The notes: generated from the sequence alone by a model not told the origin. A DNA stretch of 14,015 nt from an uncultured Collinsella sp. (GCA_937969105.1 CALBUZ010000142.1:1-14015); one strand, 5' to 3'; positions 6,222 through 12,809 are shown, numbered from the stretch's first letter. Numbers and translations are program-made.

Positions 6222-7106
6222 TTATTTACCCGCGTTAGCAGACGAGTTATGCGAGGGGACGACGACCTTGGACGGCTGCACGAGTGACTCGTCGTGCGCG
6301 GTAACCGCGGGAACGCTTGCCCCATCGCTTTTAGCCTTGGTGGACTCGGAACGCGCAATCTCCTCATCGAGAGCATCGATGTCGGCGTCCTCGACCACGG
6401 CGTTGAGCGACTCAAAGACACGGTTCTTAAGGAGCGCGGTATGCACACCCTCGGTGAGGTCGTGCAGCTTCTTAAAAGCGCGCTCGAGCTTGGCGTCGCG
6501 CTCGTCATCGGAGGTATCCATGCCGAGCATGCTCACGAGAACCTGCTCAAACATCGAGGACTCGCGGTTTGCCGACGATACGTACTGACGCAGGTTGCGC
6601 GGCTCAATGTGAAAGCGCGACAGCTCCGAGCAGTAACGGATAATCGGGAAATCTCGGCCATCGACGAGCTCACGGTTCTGCGGGCTCTTGATGATGCGGA
6701 TAAGATCGTTCTCGGCAAGGGAGCGGATAAACGAAATGTCAACACCGAGCATGTCGGGGATCGTCTCGATGGGATGCAGCTTTTGCTTGGTCTCCTTGGG
6801 CTCCGTCTTCAGCGGAACATCGGACAGAAGACCCACCTCGTAGGCCAAAGTGGACAGGTCCGTTGCGTTTTCCAAGCGCTGCTTAATGACGTTGAGCGGC
6901 ATGTAGCGGGTCTTCTGCAGGTGCAGGATGACCTCGAGACGGTCAACGTCTTCCTTGGAGTACTGGCGATACCCCTTAGGCGTACGATGAGGGGTGATGA
7001 GCCCCTCATCTTCTAGAAATCTAATTTTTGAGTTCGATAGATCGGGGTATGCGCCTCGAAGAAGGTTGACGACTTGGCCGATACTCAGATAATTGCGTTC
7101 GGCCAT
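6222..7106 (-). CDS. FtsR-like MerR-family transcription regulator
   Basis: A 294-residue DNA-binding regulator. Residues 7-75 form a MerR-type winged helix-turn-helix: YLSIGQVVNLLRG, SNSKIRFLEDEGL (24-36), RTPKGYRQYSKEDVDRLEVIL (41-61 in pieces), then YMPLNVIKQRL. This wording is close to FtsR of Corynebacterium and Rv1828 of Mycobacterium, where the protein activates the division gene ftsZ. No effector-binding cysteine cluster is visible. The C-terminal half (about 120-294) is less conserved and ends in a polar tail. It starts three bases after the FHA gene stop, so the pair is tightly coupled. Mycobacteria show the same pairing, garA next to Rv1828, with a pgsA-like gene nearby. Control of ftsZ here is an inference from that context. 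Confidence 0.87.
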   Translation of the reverse strand: MAERNYLSIGQVVNLLRGAYPDLSNSKIRFLEDEGLITPHRTPKGYRQYSKEDVDRLEVILHLQKTRYMPLNVIKQRLENATDLSTLAYEVGLLSDVPLKTEPKETKQKLHPIETIPDMLGVDISFIRSLAENDLIRIIKSPQNRELVDGRDFPIIRYCSELSRFHIEPRNLRQYVSSANRESSMFEQVLVSMLGMDTSDDERDAKLERAFKKLHDLTEGVHTALLKNRVFESLNAVVEDADIDALDEEIARSESTKAKSDGASVPAVTAHDESLVQPSKVVVPSHNSSANAGK

Positions 7107-7109
7107 TAC

Positions 7110-7544
7110 CTACTCACCGGTTTCGATGCGCTCCGGCGTGCTCTCGTGGTAGATGAGCGTGAACGTACCGATCTGAACGGAAGAGCCGTCGTGCAGCGGA
7201 GCGCCGTTGACGATGGCGCCGTCGACCCAGGTGCCGTTGAGCGACCCCAGATCCTCAATACGGGCGCCCAGGCCCTCACGAATAATGCGTGCGTGGCTGC
7301 GCGAGACCGTCATGTCGTTGAGGAAGATGCCGTTCGCGGGATCGCGACCGATGGTGGTCACGTCGTCCTCGAGCTCAAAGGCAGCACCGGTCTGCGGACC
7401 CTTAACGATGGACAGTACCGGAGCGGTGATGCGCACGTTGGCCATAAGGTCGGGAACGGTGACATCGCTCGAAGGAACACGGAAAACGCAGGTAGCGTCC
7501 GCAGTCTTATCGTTCTGAGGCATATTGTTATCCTTGTTGTCCAT
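7110..7544 (-). CDS. FHA-domain protein of the GarA/OdhI type
   Basis: A 144-residue phosphothreonine-binding protein. The FHA domain occupies about residues 42-132 with the usual landmarks: IGRDP (Gly66, Arg67), IFLNDMTVSRSHARI (Ser81, Arg82, His84) and DLGSLNGTWV (Asn103, Gly104, Thr105). In mycobacteria and corynebacteria such proteins bind 2-oxoglutarate dehydrogenase or glutamate dehydrogenase and are switched off when their N-terminal Thr is phosphorylated by a Ser/Thr kinase. Here the N-terminus reads DATCVFR at 16-22. It aligns with the ETTSVFR phosphorylation motif of GarA/OdhI and keeps the second threonine (Thr18). The ATG at 7544 follows AGGGG by five bases. The gene lies between pgsA and the FtsR-like regulator. 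Metabolic targets in Collinsella are unknown. Confidence 0.9.
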   Translation of the reverse strand: MDNKDNNMPQNDKTADATCVFRVPSSDVTVPDLMANVRITAPVLSIVKGPQTGAAFELEDDVTTIGRDPANGIFLNDMTVSRSHARIIREGLGARIEDLGSLNGTWVDGAIVNGAPLHDGSSVQIGTFTLIYHESTPERIETGE

Positions 7545-7609
7545 GACAACCCCTAACTATCGCGGACGTGCCGCAAAAAATGTACCGTACGTAATCATAC
7601 CCCAATGAA

Positions 7610-8314
7610 TCAGTCTTCGATTTCGGGGTTAAGAAAGTCGATGTCCTCGTCCTCGGGATGTGCGATGGCCTGTTTAATGGCCACCCCTCCCTTAATGGAA
7701 TAGATGACAGCGGTGAGCATGGAGAAGATGACGCCGCCGTATACAAAGAAGATGCCGAGGGGCACCGAGCTGCCGTTGAGGCCCGGGAATGCCGTGTACG
7801 TGGCGGGCAGCAGATGCAAGCCGTCCACGACGGGGAACCCAAGCAGCATGAGCGAGAAACCGGTCATGAGCAGCGCCGTGGCAATCTTGCCGGGAAAGAC
7901 GACGTCAATGGGGCGACGGTGGTAGTGGCGCACGATGAGCGTGCCAATGCCCAGGTAGATATCGCGGCCGATAATGAGCACGCAGACCCAGATGGGCAGC
8001 TCGCCGCGGACCACTAAGCCCAGCACGCCGGTAAACAGCAGCGCACGGTCGCAGATAGGATCCATAACCTTGCCGAGCCACGAGACCGTCTTAGTCATGC
8101 GGGCAATCTGACCGTCCATCCAGTCGGTGGAAGCCGCAATGGCATAGATGACAATGGCGACGACACGGTTGTTGTCCGTCACAAACAGGTACAGAAAGAC
8201 GAGCGTGAGGATCAAGCGCGTAAAGGTGATGAAATTGGAGATCGTAAAGATCTTATTCGACGGGTAATCGGAGGTGCCGATAAGCTCCTTTTTGATCTTC
8301 TTCTTGATGCCCAC
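7610..8314 (-). CDS. pgsA: CDP-diacylglycerol-glycerol-3-phosphate 3-phosphatidyltransferase-like
   Basis: A 234-residue membrane enzyme of the CDP-alcohol phosphatidyltransferase family. It makes a phospholipid head-group precursor, most likely phosphatidylglycerol phosphate. The full family motif is present: Asp64, Asp67-Gly68, Ala71-Arg72, Gly81, Asp85 and Asp89, i.e. DGxxARx8GxxxDxxxD. Several hydrophobic segments flank it (about 22-45, 50-62, 90-110, 140-160, 185-210), and the tail is acidic. The GTG at 8314 is chosen because GGGGGAG precedes it and a promoter lies only about 30 bases upstream; the frame stays open to an ATG at 8428, but that would start before the promoter. It is the first gene of the leftward operon. 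Head-group specificity cannot be fixed from the motif alone. Confidence 0.87.
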   Translation of the reverse strand: MGIKKKIKKELIGTSDYPSNKIFTISNFITFTRLILTLVFLYLFVTDNNRVVAIVIYAIAASTDWMDGQIARMTKTVSWLGKVMDPICDRALLFTGVLGLVVRGELPIWVCVLIIGRDIYLGIGTLIVRHYHRRPIDVVFPGKIATALLMTGFSLMLLGFPVVDGLHLLPATYTAFPGLNGSSVPLGIFFVYGGVIFSMLTAVIYSIKGGVAIKQAIAHPEDEDIDFLNPEIED

Positions 8315-8350
8315 AGGACTCCCCCGCTGGTTAACGACAAAACTTTCGAT

Positions 8351-8379
8351 ACTATACCCGTTCCGGCGATGTCTATCCA
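8351..8379 (-). promoter_or_regulatory. Promoter of the pgsA-FHA-merR-apt-NlpC operon
   Basis: On the minus strand, TGGATA (8379-8374) and TATAGT (8356-8351) match the housekeeping -35 and -10 boxes at four and five of six positions, with an ideal 17-base spacer. Transcription would start near 8344, about 30 bases before the GTG of pgsA. This supports the shorter pgsA start. Confidence 0.6.
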
Positions 8380-8390
8380 GCGCAGCCATA

Positions 8391-8438
8391 GAGAGTCCAG
8401 ACATATGGAGGATGCTGCTGGGTGCCACGAGGACTCTC
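8391..8438. repeat. Inverted repeat upstream of the pgsA promoter
   Basis: GAGAGTCC at 8391-8398 and GGACTCTC at 8431-8438 form perfect eight-base arms with 32 bases between them. It lies directly upstream of the -35 box. It may bind a regulator or be the end of a lost mobile element. No transposase is attached. Confidence 0.5.
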
Positions 8439-8473
8439 GCGCCGTTGCTTTAACAAAAAACTCTCACAGGAAG

Positions 8474-8715
8474 TAGCCGCGAGGGCTATGTTGGTAGTTG
8501 CAGCTACAGTTATTGTTGAGGGTGAGCAGCGCGTCGCGCACGCCGTAGAGGTAGCCGCTGATGAGCGCCCAGCGCACGCGCTCGTCGAGCGCAGCGAGGT
8601 AGAGCGTCTGCATGCCACCGCCGGAAAAGCCGACGCAGCCGAGTTCGCGCAGACTCCACGCGCCGCGCGCCGCAACGTAGTCGATGAGGCGCATGAGGTC
8701 CCAGGTCTTCGGCAT
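8474..8715 (-). pseudogene. Fragment of an alpha/beta hydrolase (acetylesterase-like)
   Basis: The minus strand encodes a stretch running from TWDLMRLIDYVAARG through LGCVGFSGGGMQTLYLAAL to ISGYLYGVRDALL and NNNCSCNY. The GFSGGG is a nucleophile elbow (Ser in GxSxG). The combination resembles the C-terminal half of dienelactone-hydrolase/acetyl-esterase-like proteins common in gut bacteria. Both ends are missing: nothing homologous precedes TWDLM, and the frame stops soon after NCSCNY, where the His-containing end of the domain should follow. It is therefore a dead remnant. It abuts a transporter fragment in another frame, which points to an internal deletion that joined two neighbouring genes. 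Confidence 0.6.
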
Positions 8716-8844
8716 CGATGTGCACATCGAGCATCACGCCGACCATGAACATTGCGAGAAACGTATTTGCCGAGCCCACCGAAGCGGTGACGTCGAGCAC
8801 CGGCGCAGAATAGCGATGCATCCCTTTGTACATGGGCACACAAG
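8716..8844 (-). pseudogene. Fragment resembling an AEC-family transporter
   Basis: In a different minus-strand frame from the hydrolase fragment, this region encodes GMHRYSAPVLDVTASVG, then SANTFLAMFMVGVMLDVHID. The pattern of a hydrophobic helix with N-T and a later G-x-x-L-D is like the auxin-efflux-carrier (AEC) permease family, but only about 40 residues remain. It has no start and merges into the hydrolase fragment near 8710-8725. The identification is tentative. Confidence 0.4.
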
Positions 8845-9136
8845 GGGATACAGCAAAGGCGACCGGAGGTCGCAATACCCTCCTGGTGAACAGCTAGCAA
8901 GGTGAGTAAAACCACACCGAACGCCGCTCACGCCAGGGCGGCGTTCACCTTTTGGTTCCACCTGCCAGCACCTCCTCTCTCGATGCCGCAAGGGTTTCTT
9001 CGTGGTGATAGACCGACACCGTTCATCGTTGTTACGGGCTCGTTCGCAAAGTCGTGAACACGCTCCCCTCTTGTTCAGCGCATAATGGTGCACCGTGTGC
9101 GGCTGTGCGGTCGCACGCTAAAGGAGATGTGCCCGC
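8845..9136. other. Intergenic region before the 7beta-HSDH gene
   Basis: Apart from one hairpin (8919-8946, listed separately) I see no gene in this stretch. A CATAAT at 9080-9085 could be a -10 box for the downstream gene, but no matching -35 is evident. The direct repeat TGTGCGG occurs twice near 9095-9110. The first part may be unrecognisable debris of the transporter remnant. Confidence 0.4.
8919..8946. terminator. Hairpin, possible bidirectional terminator
   Basis: GAACGCCGC (8919-8927) pairs perfectly with GCGGCGTTC (8938-8946) around a ten-base loop. CACCTTTT follows on the plus strand, and GGTTTTAC lies a few bases away on the other strand. It may end transcription of the lost genes to the left or isolate the 7beta-HSDH gene. 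Confidence 0.45.
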
Positions 9137-9166
9137 ATGGGCATCGAGAGAGAGGATGCAGCATGA
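9137..9166 (+). CDS. Nine-codon leader ORF overlapping the 7beta-HSDH start
   Basis: An ATG at 9137, ten bases after a strong AAAGGAG (9120-9126), opens a frame reading MGIEREDAA and ending at TGA 9164-9166. This stop overlaps the ATG of the dehydrogenase (ATGA). The layout suggests translational coupling. Its AGAGAGAGG stretch also serves as ribosome-binding site of the dehydrogenase. Whether the peptide is made is not shown. Confidence 0.4.
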   Translation: MGIEREDAA

Positions 9167-9954
9167 ACCTGAGGGAGAAGTACGGTGAGTGGGGCCTGAT
9201 CCTGGGCGCGACCGAGGGCGTCGGCAAGGCGTTCTGCGAGAAGATCGCCGCCGGCGGCATGAACGTCGTCATGGTCGGCCGTCGCGAGGAGAAGCTGAAC
9301 GTGCTCGCAGGCGAGATCCGCGAGACCTACGGCGTGGAGACCAAGGTCGTGCGCGCCGACTTTAGCCAGCCCGGCGCTGCCGAGACCGTCTTCGCCGCGA
9401 CCGAGGGCCTGGACATGGGCTTCATGAGCTACGTGGCCTGCCTGCACAGCTTCGGTAAGATCCAGGACACCCCCCGGGAGAAGCACGAGGCCATGATCAA
9501 CGTCAACGTCGTGACCTTCCTCAAGTGCTTCCACCACTACATGCGGATCTTTGCCGCCCAGGACCGCGGCGCCGTGATCAACGTCTCGTCGATGACCGGC
9601 ATCAGCTCCAGCCCCTGGAACGGCCAGTACGGCGCGGGCAAGGCCTTCATCCTCAAGATGACCGAGGCCGTGGCCTGCGAGTGCGAGGGCACCGGCGTCG
9701 ACGTCGAGGTCATCACCCTCGGCACCACCCTAACCCCCAGCCTGCTGTCCAACCTCCCCGGCGGCCCGCAGGGCGAGGCCGTCATGAAGATCGCCCTCAC
9801 CCCCGAGGAGTGCGTCGACGAGGCCTTTGAGAAGCTGGGTAAGGAGCTCTCCGTCATCGCCGGCCAGCGCAACAAGGACTCCGTCCACGACTGGAAGGCA
9901 AACCACACCGAGGACGAGTACATCCGCTACATGGGCTCGTTCTACCGCGACTAG
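9163..9954 (+). CDS. NADPH-dependent 7beta-hydroxysteroid dehydrogenase
   Basis: A 263-residue short-chain dehydrogenase/reductase. It interconverts the 7-keto and 7beta-hydroxyl groups of bile acids, for example 7-ketolithocholic acid and ursodeoxycholic acid. The sequence agrees, as far as I remember it, with the characterised C. aerofaciens enzyme along its whole length. The cofactor loop is GATEGVG (15-21); Gly39-Arg40-Arg41 follow the second strand and fit NADPH preference; NVSS at 140-143 and Tyr156/Lys160 in YGAGK complete the Ser143-Tyr156-Lys160 triad. The ATG at 9163 lies seven bases after GAGAGG and overlaps a short leader ORF. An in-frame ATG at 9127 sits directly on the stronger ribosome-binding site and is unlikely. 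Codons are very strongly C/G-ending. The gene stands alone between gene debris and a decayed transposase. Confidence 0.93.
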   Translation: MNLREKYGEWGLILGATEGVGKAFCEKIAAGGMNVVMVGRREEKLNVLAGEIRETYGVETKVVRADFSQPGAAETVFAATEGLDMGFMSYVACLHSFGKIQDTPREKHEAMINVNVVTFLKCFHHYMRIFAAQDRGAVINVSSMTGISSSPWNGQYGAGKAFILKMTEAVACECEGTGVDVEVITLGTTLTPSLLSNLPGGPQGEAVMKIALTPEECVDEAFEKLGKELSVIAGQRNKDSVHDWKANHTEDEYIRYMGSFYRD

Positions 9955-10089
9955 CAACTGCGGAACACACGCGCGAGGCTGCATACGGGTTCGCAGGTAG
10001 AGATGCGAGTGCGAGGGTTTCTTTGCGGGGGCGTGCGGATGCGGCGCCTGCGAGGGAACCCTCTTTTCATGGGTGGGCGCGGCGATGAA

Positions 10090-10253
10090 CCCGTGCGCGG
10101 CACCTCGGCGCTCACCGTCGAGGGCGACCTGCCCGGCTCCCTCGCGATCTCCCTACACGGGGTTCTGCGCTCCGGCATCCTCTGGACCGTGTCTCGCTCG
10201 TGCTCAGTGGGCCGGCCGATCCGGCCCTCAGGGTATCGGATTCCCGCATTCAT
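10090..10253 (-). mobile_element. Decayed IS30-family transposase N-terminus
   Basis: From an ATG at 10253 the minus strand encodes GRPTEHERDTVQRM, then RTPCREIAREPGRSPSTVS. This is the helix-turn-helix of IS30-type transposases (HTH_38-like; relatives read IARELGRSPSTVSREV). Two positions where leucine is expected are proline (RMP and REP), as after T-to-C changes. After STVSAEV the reading shifts: the next stretch reads more naturally in another frame (FIAAPTHEK). The catalytic DDE part is absent; the frame runs into the end of the dehydrogenase gene. It is a dead 5' fragment of an insertion sequence. Confidence 0.6.
10209..10227. repeat. GC-rich inverted repeat in the IS30 remnant
   Basis: GGGCCGG (10209-10215) and CCGGCCC (10221-10227) form seven perfect pairs around CCGAT. 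It lies within the transposase remnant, close to its start codon, and could fold in RNA. Function unknown. Confidence 0.55.
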
Positions 10254-10278
10254 CCGTACATGTTCGTATGAATGCGGG
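10243..10278. repeat. 36-bp near-perfect palindrome at the IS30 remnant start
   Basis: The outer arms CCCGCATTCAT (10243-10253) and ATGAATGCGGG (10268-10278) match perfectly. The interior is centred on ACATGT and continues the symmetry, giving 16 of 18 matching pairs. The start codon of the transposase remnant lies inside the left arm. It may be the control region or an end of the element, or a hairpin blocking read-in transcription. Confidence 0.7.
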
Positions 10279-10530
10279 AGGTGTTCGGGTGAAGTTGATA
10301 TTCAAGGGTCTGCCGCGCTCCCCTGCCATTACGAGCTCATCCTGGTTGGCGTTTCGAGCTCAGGGAGTATGCGGTGCGTGGATAATGGACTCACCTCGAT
10401 GGCGGAGTTGACGGTAGCGACCATGGCGATGTGCGAGGTCGCAGTCAAGTCCGACTCCCCGGAAAGCGATTCGAGGGACTGGAAGAATACAAGGAATGCC
10501 AACCTCTTCGATTCCGTCGAGCGCAATGTG
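10279..10530. other. Intergenic region without a recognisable gene
   Basis: Open frames exist on both strands, but none has a convincing ribosome-binding site or recognisable protein. The GAGCTC motif occurs twice, within CGAGCTCA, near 10331 and 10355. No strong terminator for the neighbouring minus-strand gene is visible. It probably contains the rest of the decayed insertion. Confidence 0.35.
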
Positions 10531-12741
10531 CTAAGCCGTCGGTTTCTCCTCGGCATCCTGCTCGAACTTGACAAGGGCTTCGGATATCTGTCTGCTGGTG
10601 GGAAGCGCGAAGCGCTCTCTGCGCGACACGATCTCATCGAACATCGGGACAAGGAACGCCCGGACCTTCGCCTCTTGGAACTGCGATGGGAGCGTTTCCT
10701 CCATCAGCGCCTTGAACTCTTCCGGCTTTACGCCGTCTAGGACTGCAAGCAGTTCGTCCATCTCGCGTCCGTCGAGCAGGTACTCGACCGCCATGCACGA
10801 CACCATGGCGTTGAAGTAGCGCCCGAAAGACGCGCAGTCGCCCTCGAACAGTATCCCGCCGGCTACGCCCGCGGCCGCCGTGCCGACCGTTCCGCCGACC
10901 ATGCCGCCCGCGAGGCCGACGATGGTCCCCATGCCGGGCGACACCGCCGTGCCGGCCGCGGCGCCAACCTTCGCCGCCGCGACTCCTGCTGCGGCGGCGC
11001 CGGCGATTCCCCCGGCGATCGAGGTGGCGAGGCATGCTATGTTCTGGGCGTACTGGGCGCCACTTGCCTTGCCCTGGAAGAGCTTGTAGGTCTCGGGGAC
11101 CGAGAACACGGCGAGGGTCACCGCTGCCGAGACGGCATTGCCCCTTAGCATCTTCGCAAGCTGCTTGGAGGCGGCCGCACCGCCGATGGCGGTCTTGCCC
11201 GTGAGGGCGCGCAGGCCGTTGACGATTGTGGCGGACGCCTTGAATCCGAGCCTGCCGACCACCGCCTGGCTGGGCGCCATCAAGGCGTTGGAGAGCCCCG
11301 CTCTGGAGAGCTGCGAGACGACCATGTGCTGGGCAAAGGACATGCCGAACACCTGGACGCCGGCAGCGATGCCCGCCTGGACGGAACCGGTGATGTCCCT
11401 GGTCTCCCTGTACGCCATGAACGTCGTCGCCAGAAACGACAGGCCGAATGCGCAGGAGCATGTGACCGCGCCGGTCGCGGCGTCATACTTCAGCGATTCC
11501 GCCGTTCCCGGCTTGGCGAGGTTCACCGCCTGGTCGTATGTGAGCTTGCCTTTGCGGACGATCTTCTCGGCGTCCTTAGGGTCGCTGACGCCGGGGACCT
11601 TGCCTTGGCTAATCTTCTTCTCAAAACCGCGGAGCACCTGCTGGTACTGGTCTTTCGGGACTTCGAGCTGCATCGGCGTGCGGTCTTCTGTGAGGTAGCG
11701 ATACTGATGGCTGCTCGGATCGAAGCATGCCTCGAGGGAGCCGCGTGCCGTCTTGTAGTACTTGGTCTGGATCAGGACGCCGTCGACACTCCGGTCGGGT
11801 CCGTTCTTCGCGTTGTCCCTCCCCAGAATCTCGGCCTGGTGGCCCTGGAGCTTGTCGATGATGTTGTTCGCCTCCTCGGCAAGTTCTCCGTGGCCCGCGG
11901 GGTTGTTGGCCGCCGCCCGTTGCTCGACGAAGACCTCCCCGTTGCCGTTGATGGTTGCCGCTGCCGTGACTGCCGCGGCTTTGACCGCCGTATCGTCCAC
12001 CGTGGCAAGCTCGCTGTCGATGCCGGCGGCGCGGTCATCCTCGAGGTCGCGGAGCGCCTGGCAGCGGGATACGAACTGGCCCCGGCACGCTTCGTCGACG
12101 GTGAGCGCAAGGTTGCTTTCGCCGTCGGAGGCGAAGGAGCCGGGTTCGAAGTACGCCCACTCGAAGTAGAAAAGGCGAGACTGCCTCTTTTCCTTCCCCG
12201 GGACGGCGAACGCGTCGGCATCTGCCTTGATGTAGACGCCCTTTTCGGTCATGGCGATGCCGCTGGGCCTGAGGTCGAACTCGGCGTCGGCCCAGACGAC
12301 GGTCTGTTCCCTCGGTATCGGGAAGGCTGACTTCACCTTGGCGGCATTGGCTTCCGTCAACGGAAGCGGAGACTCCTGGAATGAGCCGAGTAACTCCTGT
12401 GCGCGGGTGGCCTCAATCGCCCTCAAGGCTTCCTGCACCTTGGGCGCATACTCCGCCTTCTCCGCATCAAGTCTTTCGGCCTCTTTTTCGTCGAGGGCGG
12501 CCTTCACGCCGTCCGCCGCCCCTGCAATCGCCGCGCCCGCTGCTGTCGCTGCCCCGGTGGCGCCCTCGGCAAACTTGCTCGCTGCTTCGCCCGCCGTCGT
12601 CGTTGCATCTGCAATCACAGCTCCTGCCGCCACCGCCATTCCAGATGCTCCCTCGGCAATCCTGGTCGCCGCCTCGCCGGCAGTCTTAGTGGCCCTCTGA
12701 ATCTCCTGCAGCGGGTCGAAGCCTTTGTCGAATATGCTCAT
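10531..12741 (-). CDS. Large accessory protein: nuclease-like motif plus glycine-zipper membrane region
   Basis: A 736-residue protein of no named family that I know. Residues 18-75 are two 29-residue Ala-rich repeats (TAGEAA..AEGA..AAGA). Residues about 145-225 look like a beta-rich PH-like module (GIAMTEKGVYIK, then RLFYFEWAYF). Residues 283-420 form a conserved core containing DNAKNGPDRSVDG, IQTKYYKT, and LEVPKDQY. Asp320 followed by Gln325-x-Lys327 resembles the D-QxK active site of Mrr-like restriction-fold nucleases, and acidic residues in GELAEEANN could supply the first ligand. Residues about 425-475 and 565-632 are hydrophobic, the latter a glycine zipper. I remember similar uncharacterised proteins in gut Clostridia and enterobacteria. 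The ATG at 12741 has only a weak AGAAAG upstream. Function is unknown; a membrane-linked nuclease or effector is an inference. Confidence 0.8.
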   Translation of the reverse strand: MSIFDKGFDPLQEIQRATKTAGEAATRIAEGASGMAVAAGAVIADATTTAGEAASKFAEGATGAATAAGAAIAGAADGVKAALDEKEAERLDAEKAEYAPKVQEALRAIEATRAQELLGSFQESPLPLTEANAAKVKSAFPIPREQTVVWADAEFDLRPSGIAMTEKGVYIKADADAFAVPGKEKRQSRLFYFEWAYFEPGSFASDGESNLALTVDEACRGQFVSRCQALRDLEDDRAAGIDSELATVDDTAVKAAAVTAAATINGNGEVFVEQRAAANNPAGHGELAEEANNIIDKLQGHQAEILGRDNAKNGPDRSVDGVLIQTKYYKTARGSLEACFDPSSHQYRYLTEDRTPMQLEVPKDQYQQVLRGFEKKISQGKVPGVSDPKDAEKIVRKGKLTYDQAVNLAKPGTAESLKYDAATGAVTCSCAFGLSFLATTFMAYRETRDITGSVQAGIAAGVQVFGMSFAQHMVVSQLSRAGLSNALMAPSQAVVGRLGFKASATIVNGLRALTGKTAIGGAAASKQLAKMLRGNAVSAAVTLAVFSVPETYKLFQGKASGAQYAQNIACLATSIAGGIAGAAAAGVAAAKVGAAAGTAVSPGMGTIVGLAGGMVGGTVGTAAAGVAGGILFEGDCASFGRYFNAMVSCMAVEYLLDGREMDELLAVLDGVKPEEFKALMEETLPSQFQEAKVRAFLVPMFDEIVSRRERFALPTSRQISEALVKFEQDAEEKPTA

Positions 12742-12793
12742 GGACGATTCTTTCTCGTGGGCGAATAGACAGTTCGAATCGCGTTGTTTCTCA

Positions 12794-12809
12794 TACGATC
12801 GTAATTATA
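12794..12809 (-). promoter_or_regulatory. -10 box with adjoining palindrome upstream of the large accessory gene
   Basis: The minus strand carries a perfect TATAAT at 12809-12804, in a short AT-rich island about 65 bases before the start codon. Directly downstream is the 10-bp palindrome TACGATCGTA (12794-12803), covering the expected transcription start, which is a common operator position. No good -35 box is seen. Confidence 0.45.

Noticed and set aside
6294..7016. A 240-codon open frame on the plus strand
   Set aside because: It is the complement of the FtsR-like gene, whose motifs are clear; this frame shows no family features.
10003..10740. A 245-codon open frame on the plus strand
   Set aside because: It crosses the IS30 remnant and the end of the minus-strand gene; the start has no ribosome-binding site, and only the middle part (10370-10530) could conceivably be real.
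11326..12330. A 334-codon open frame on the plus strand
   Set aside because: It lies antisense to the large accessory gene, has no ribosome-binding site and a composition typical of a shadow in high-GC DNA.
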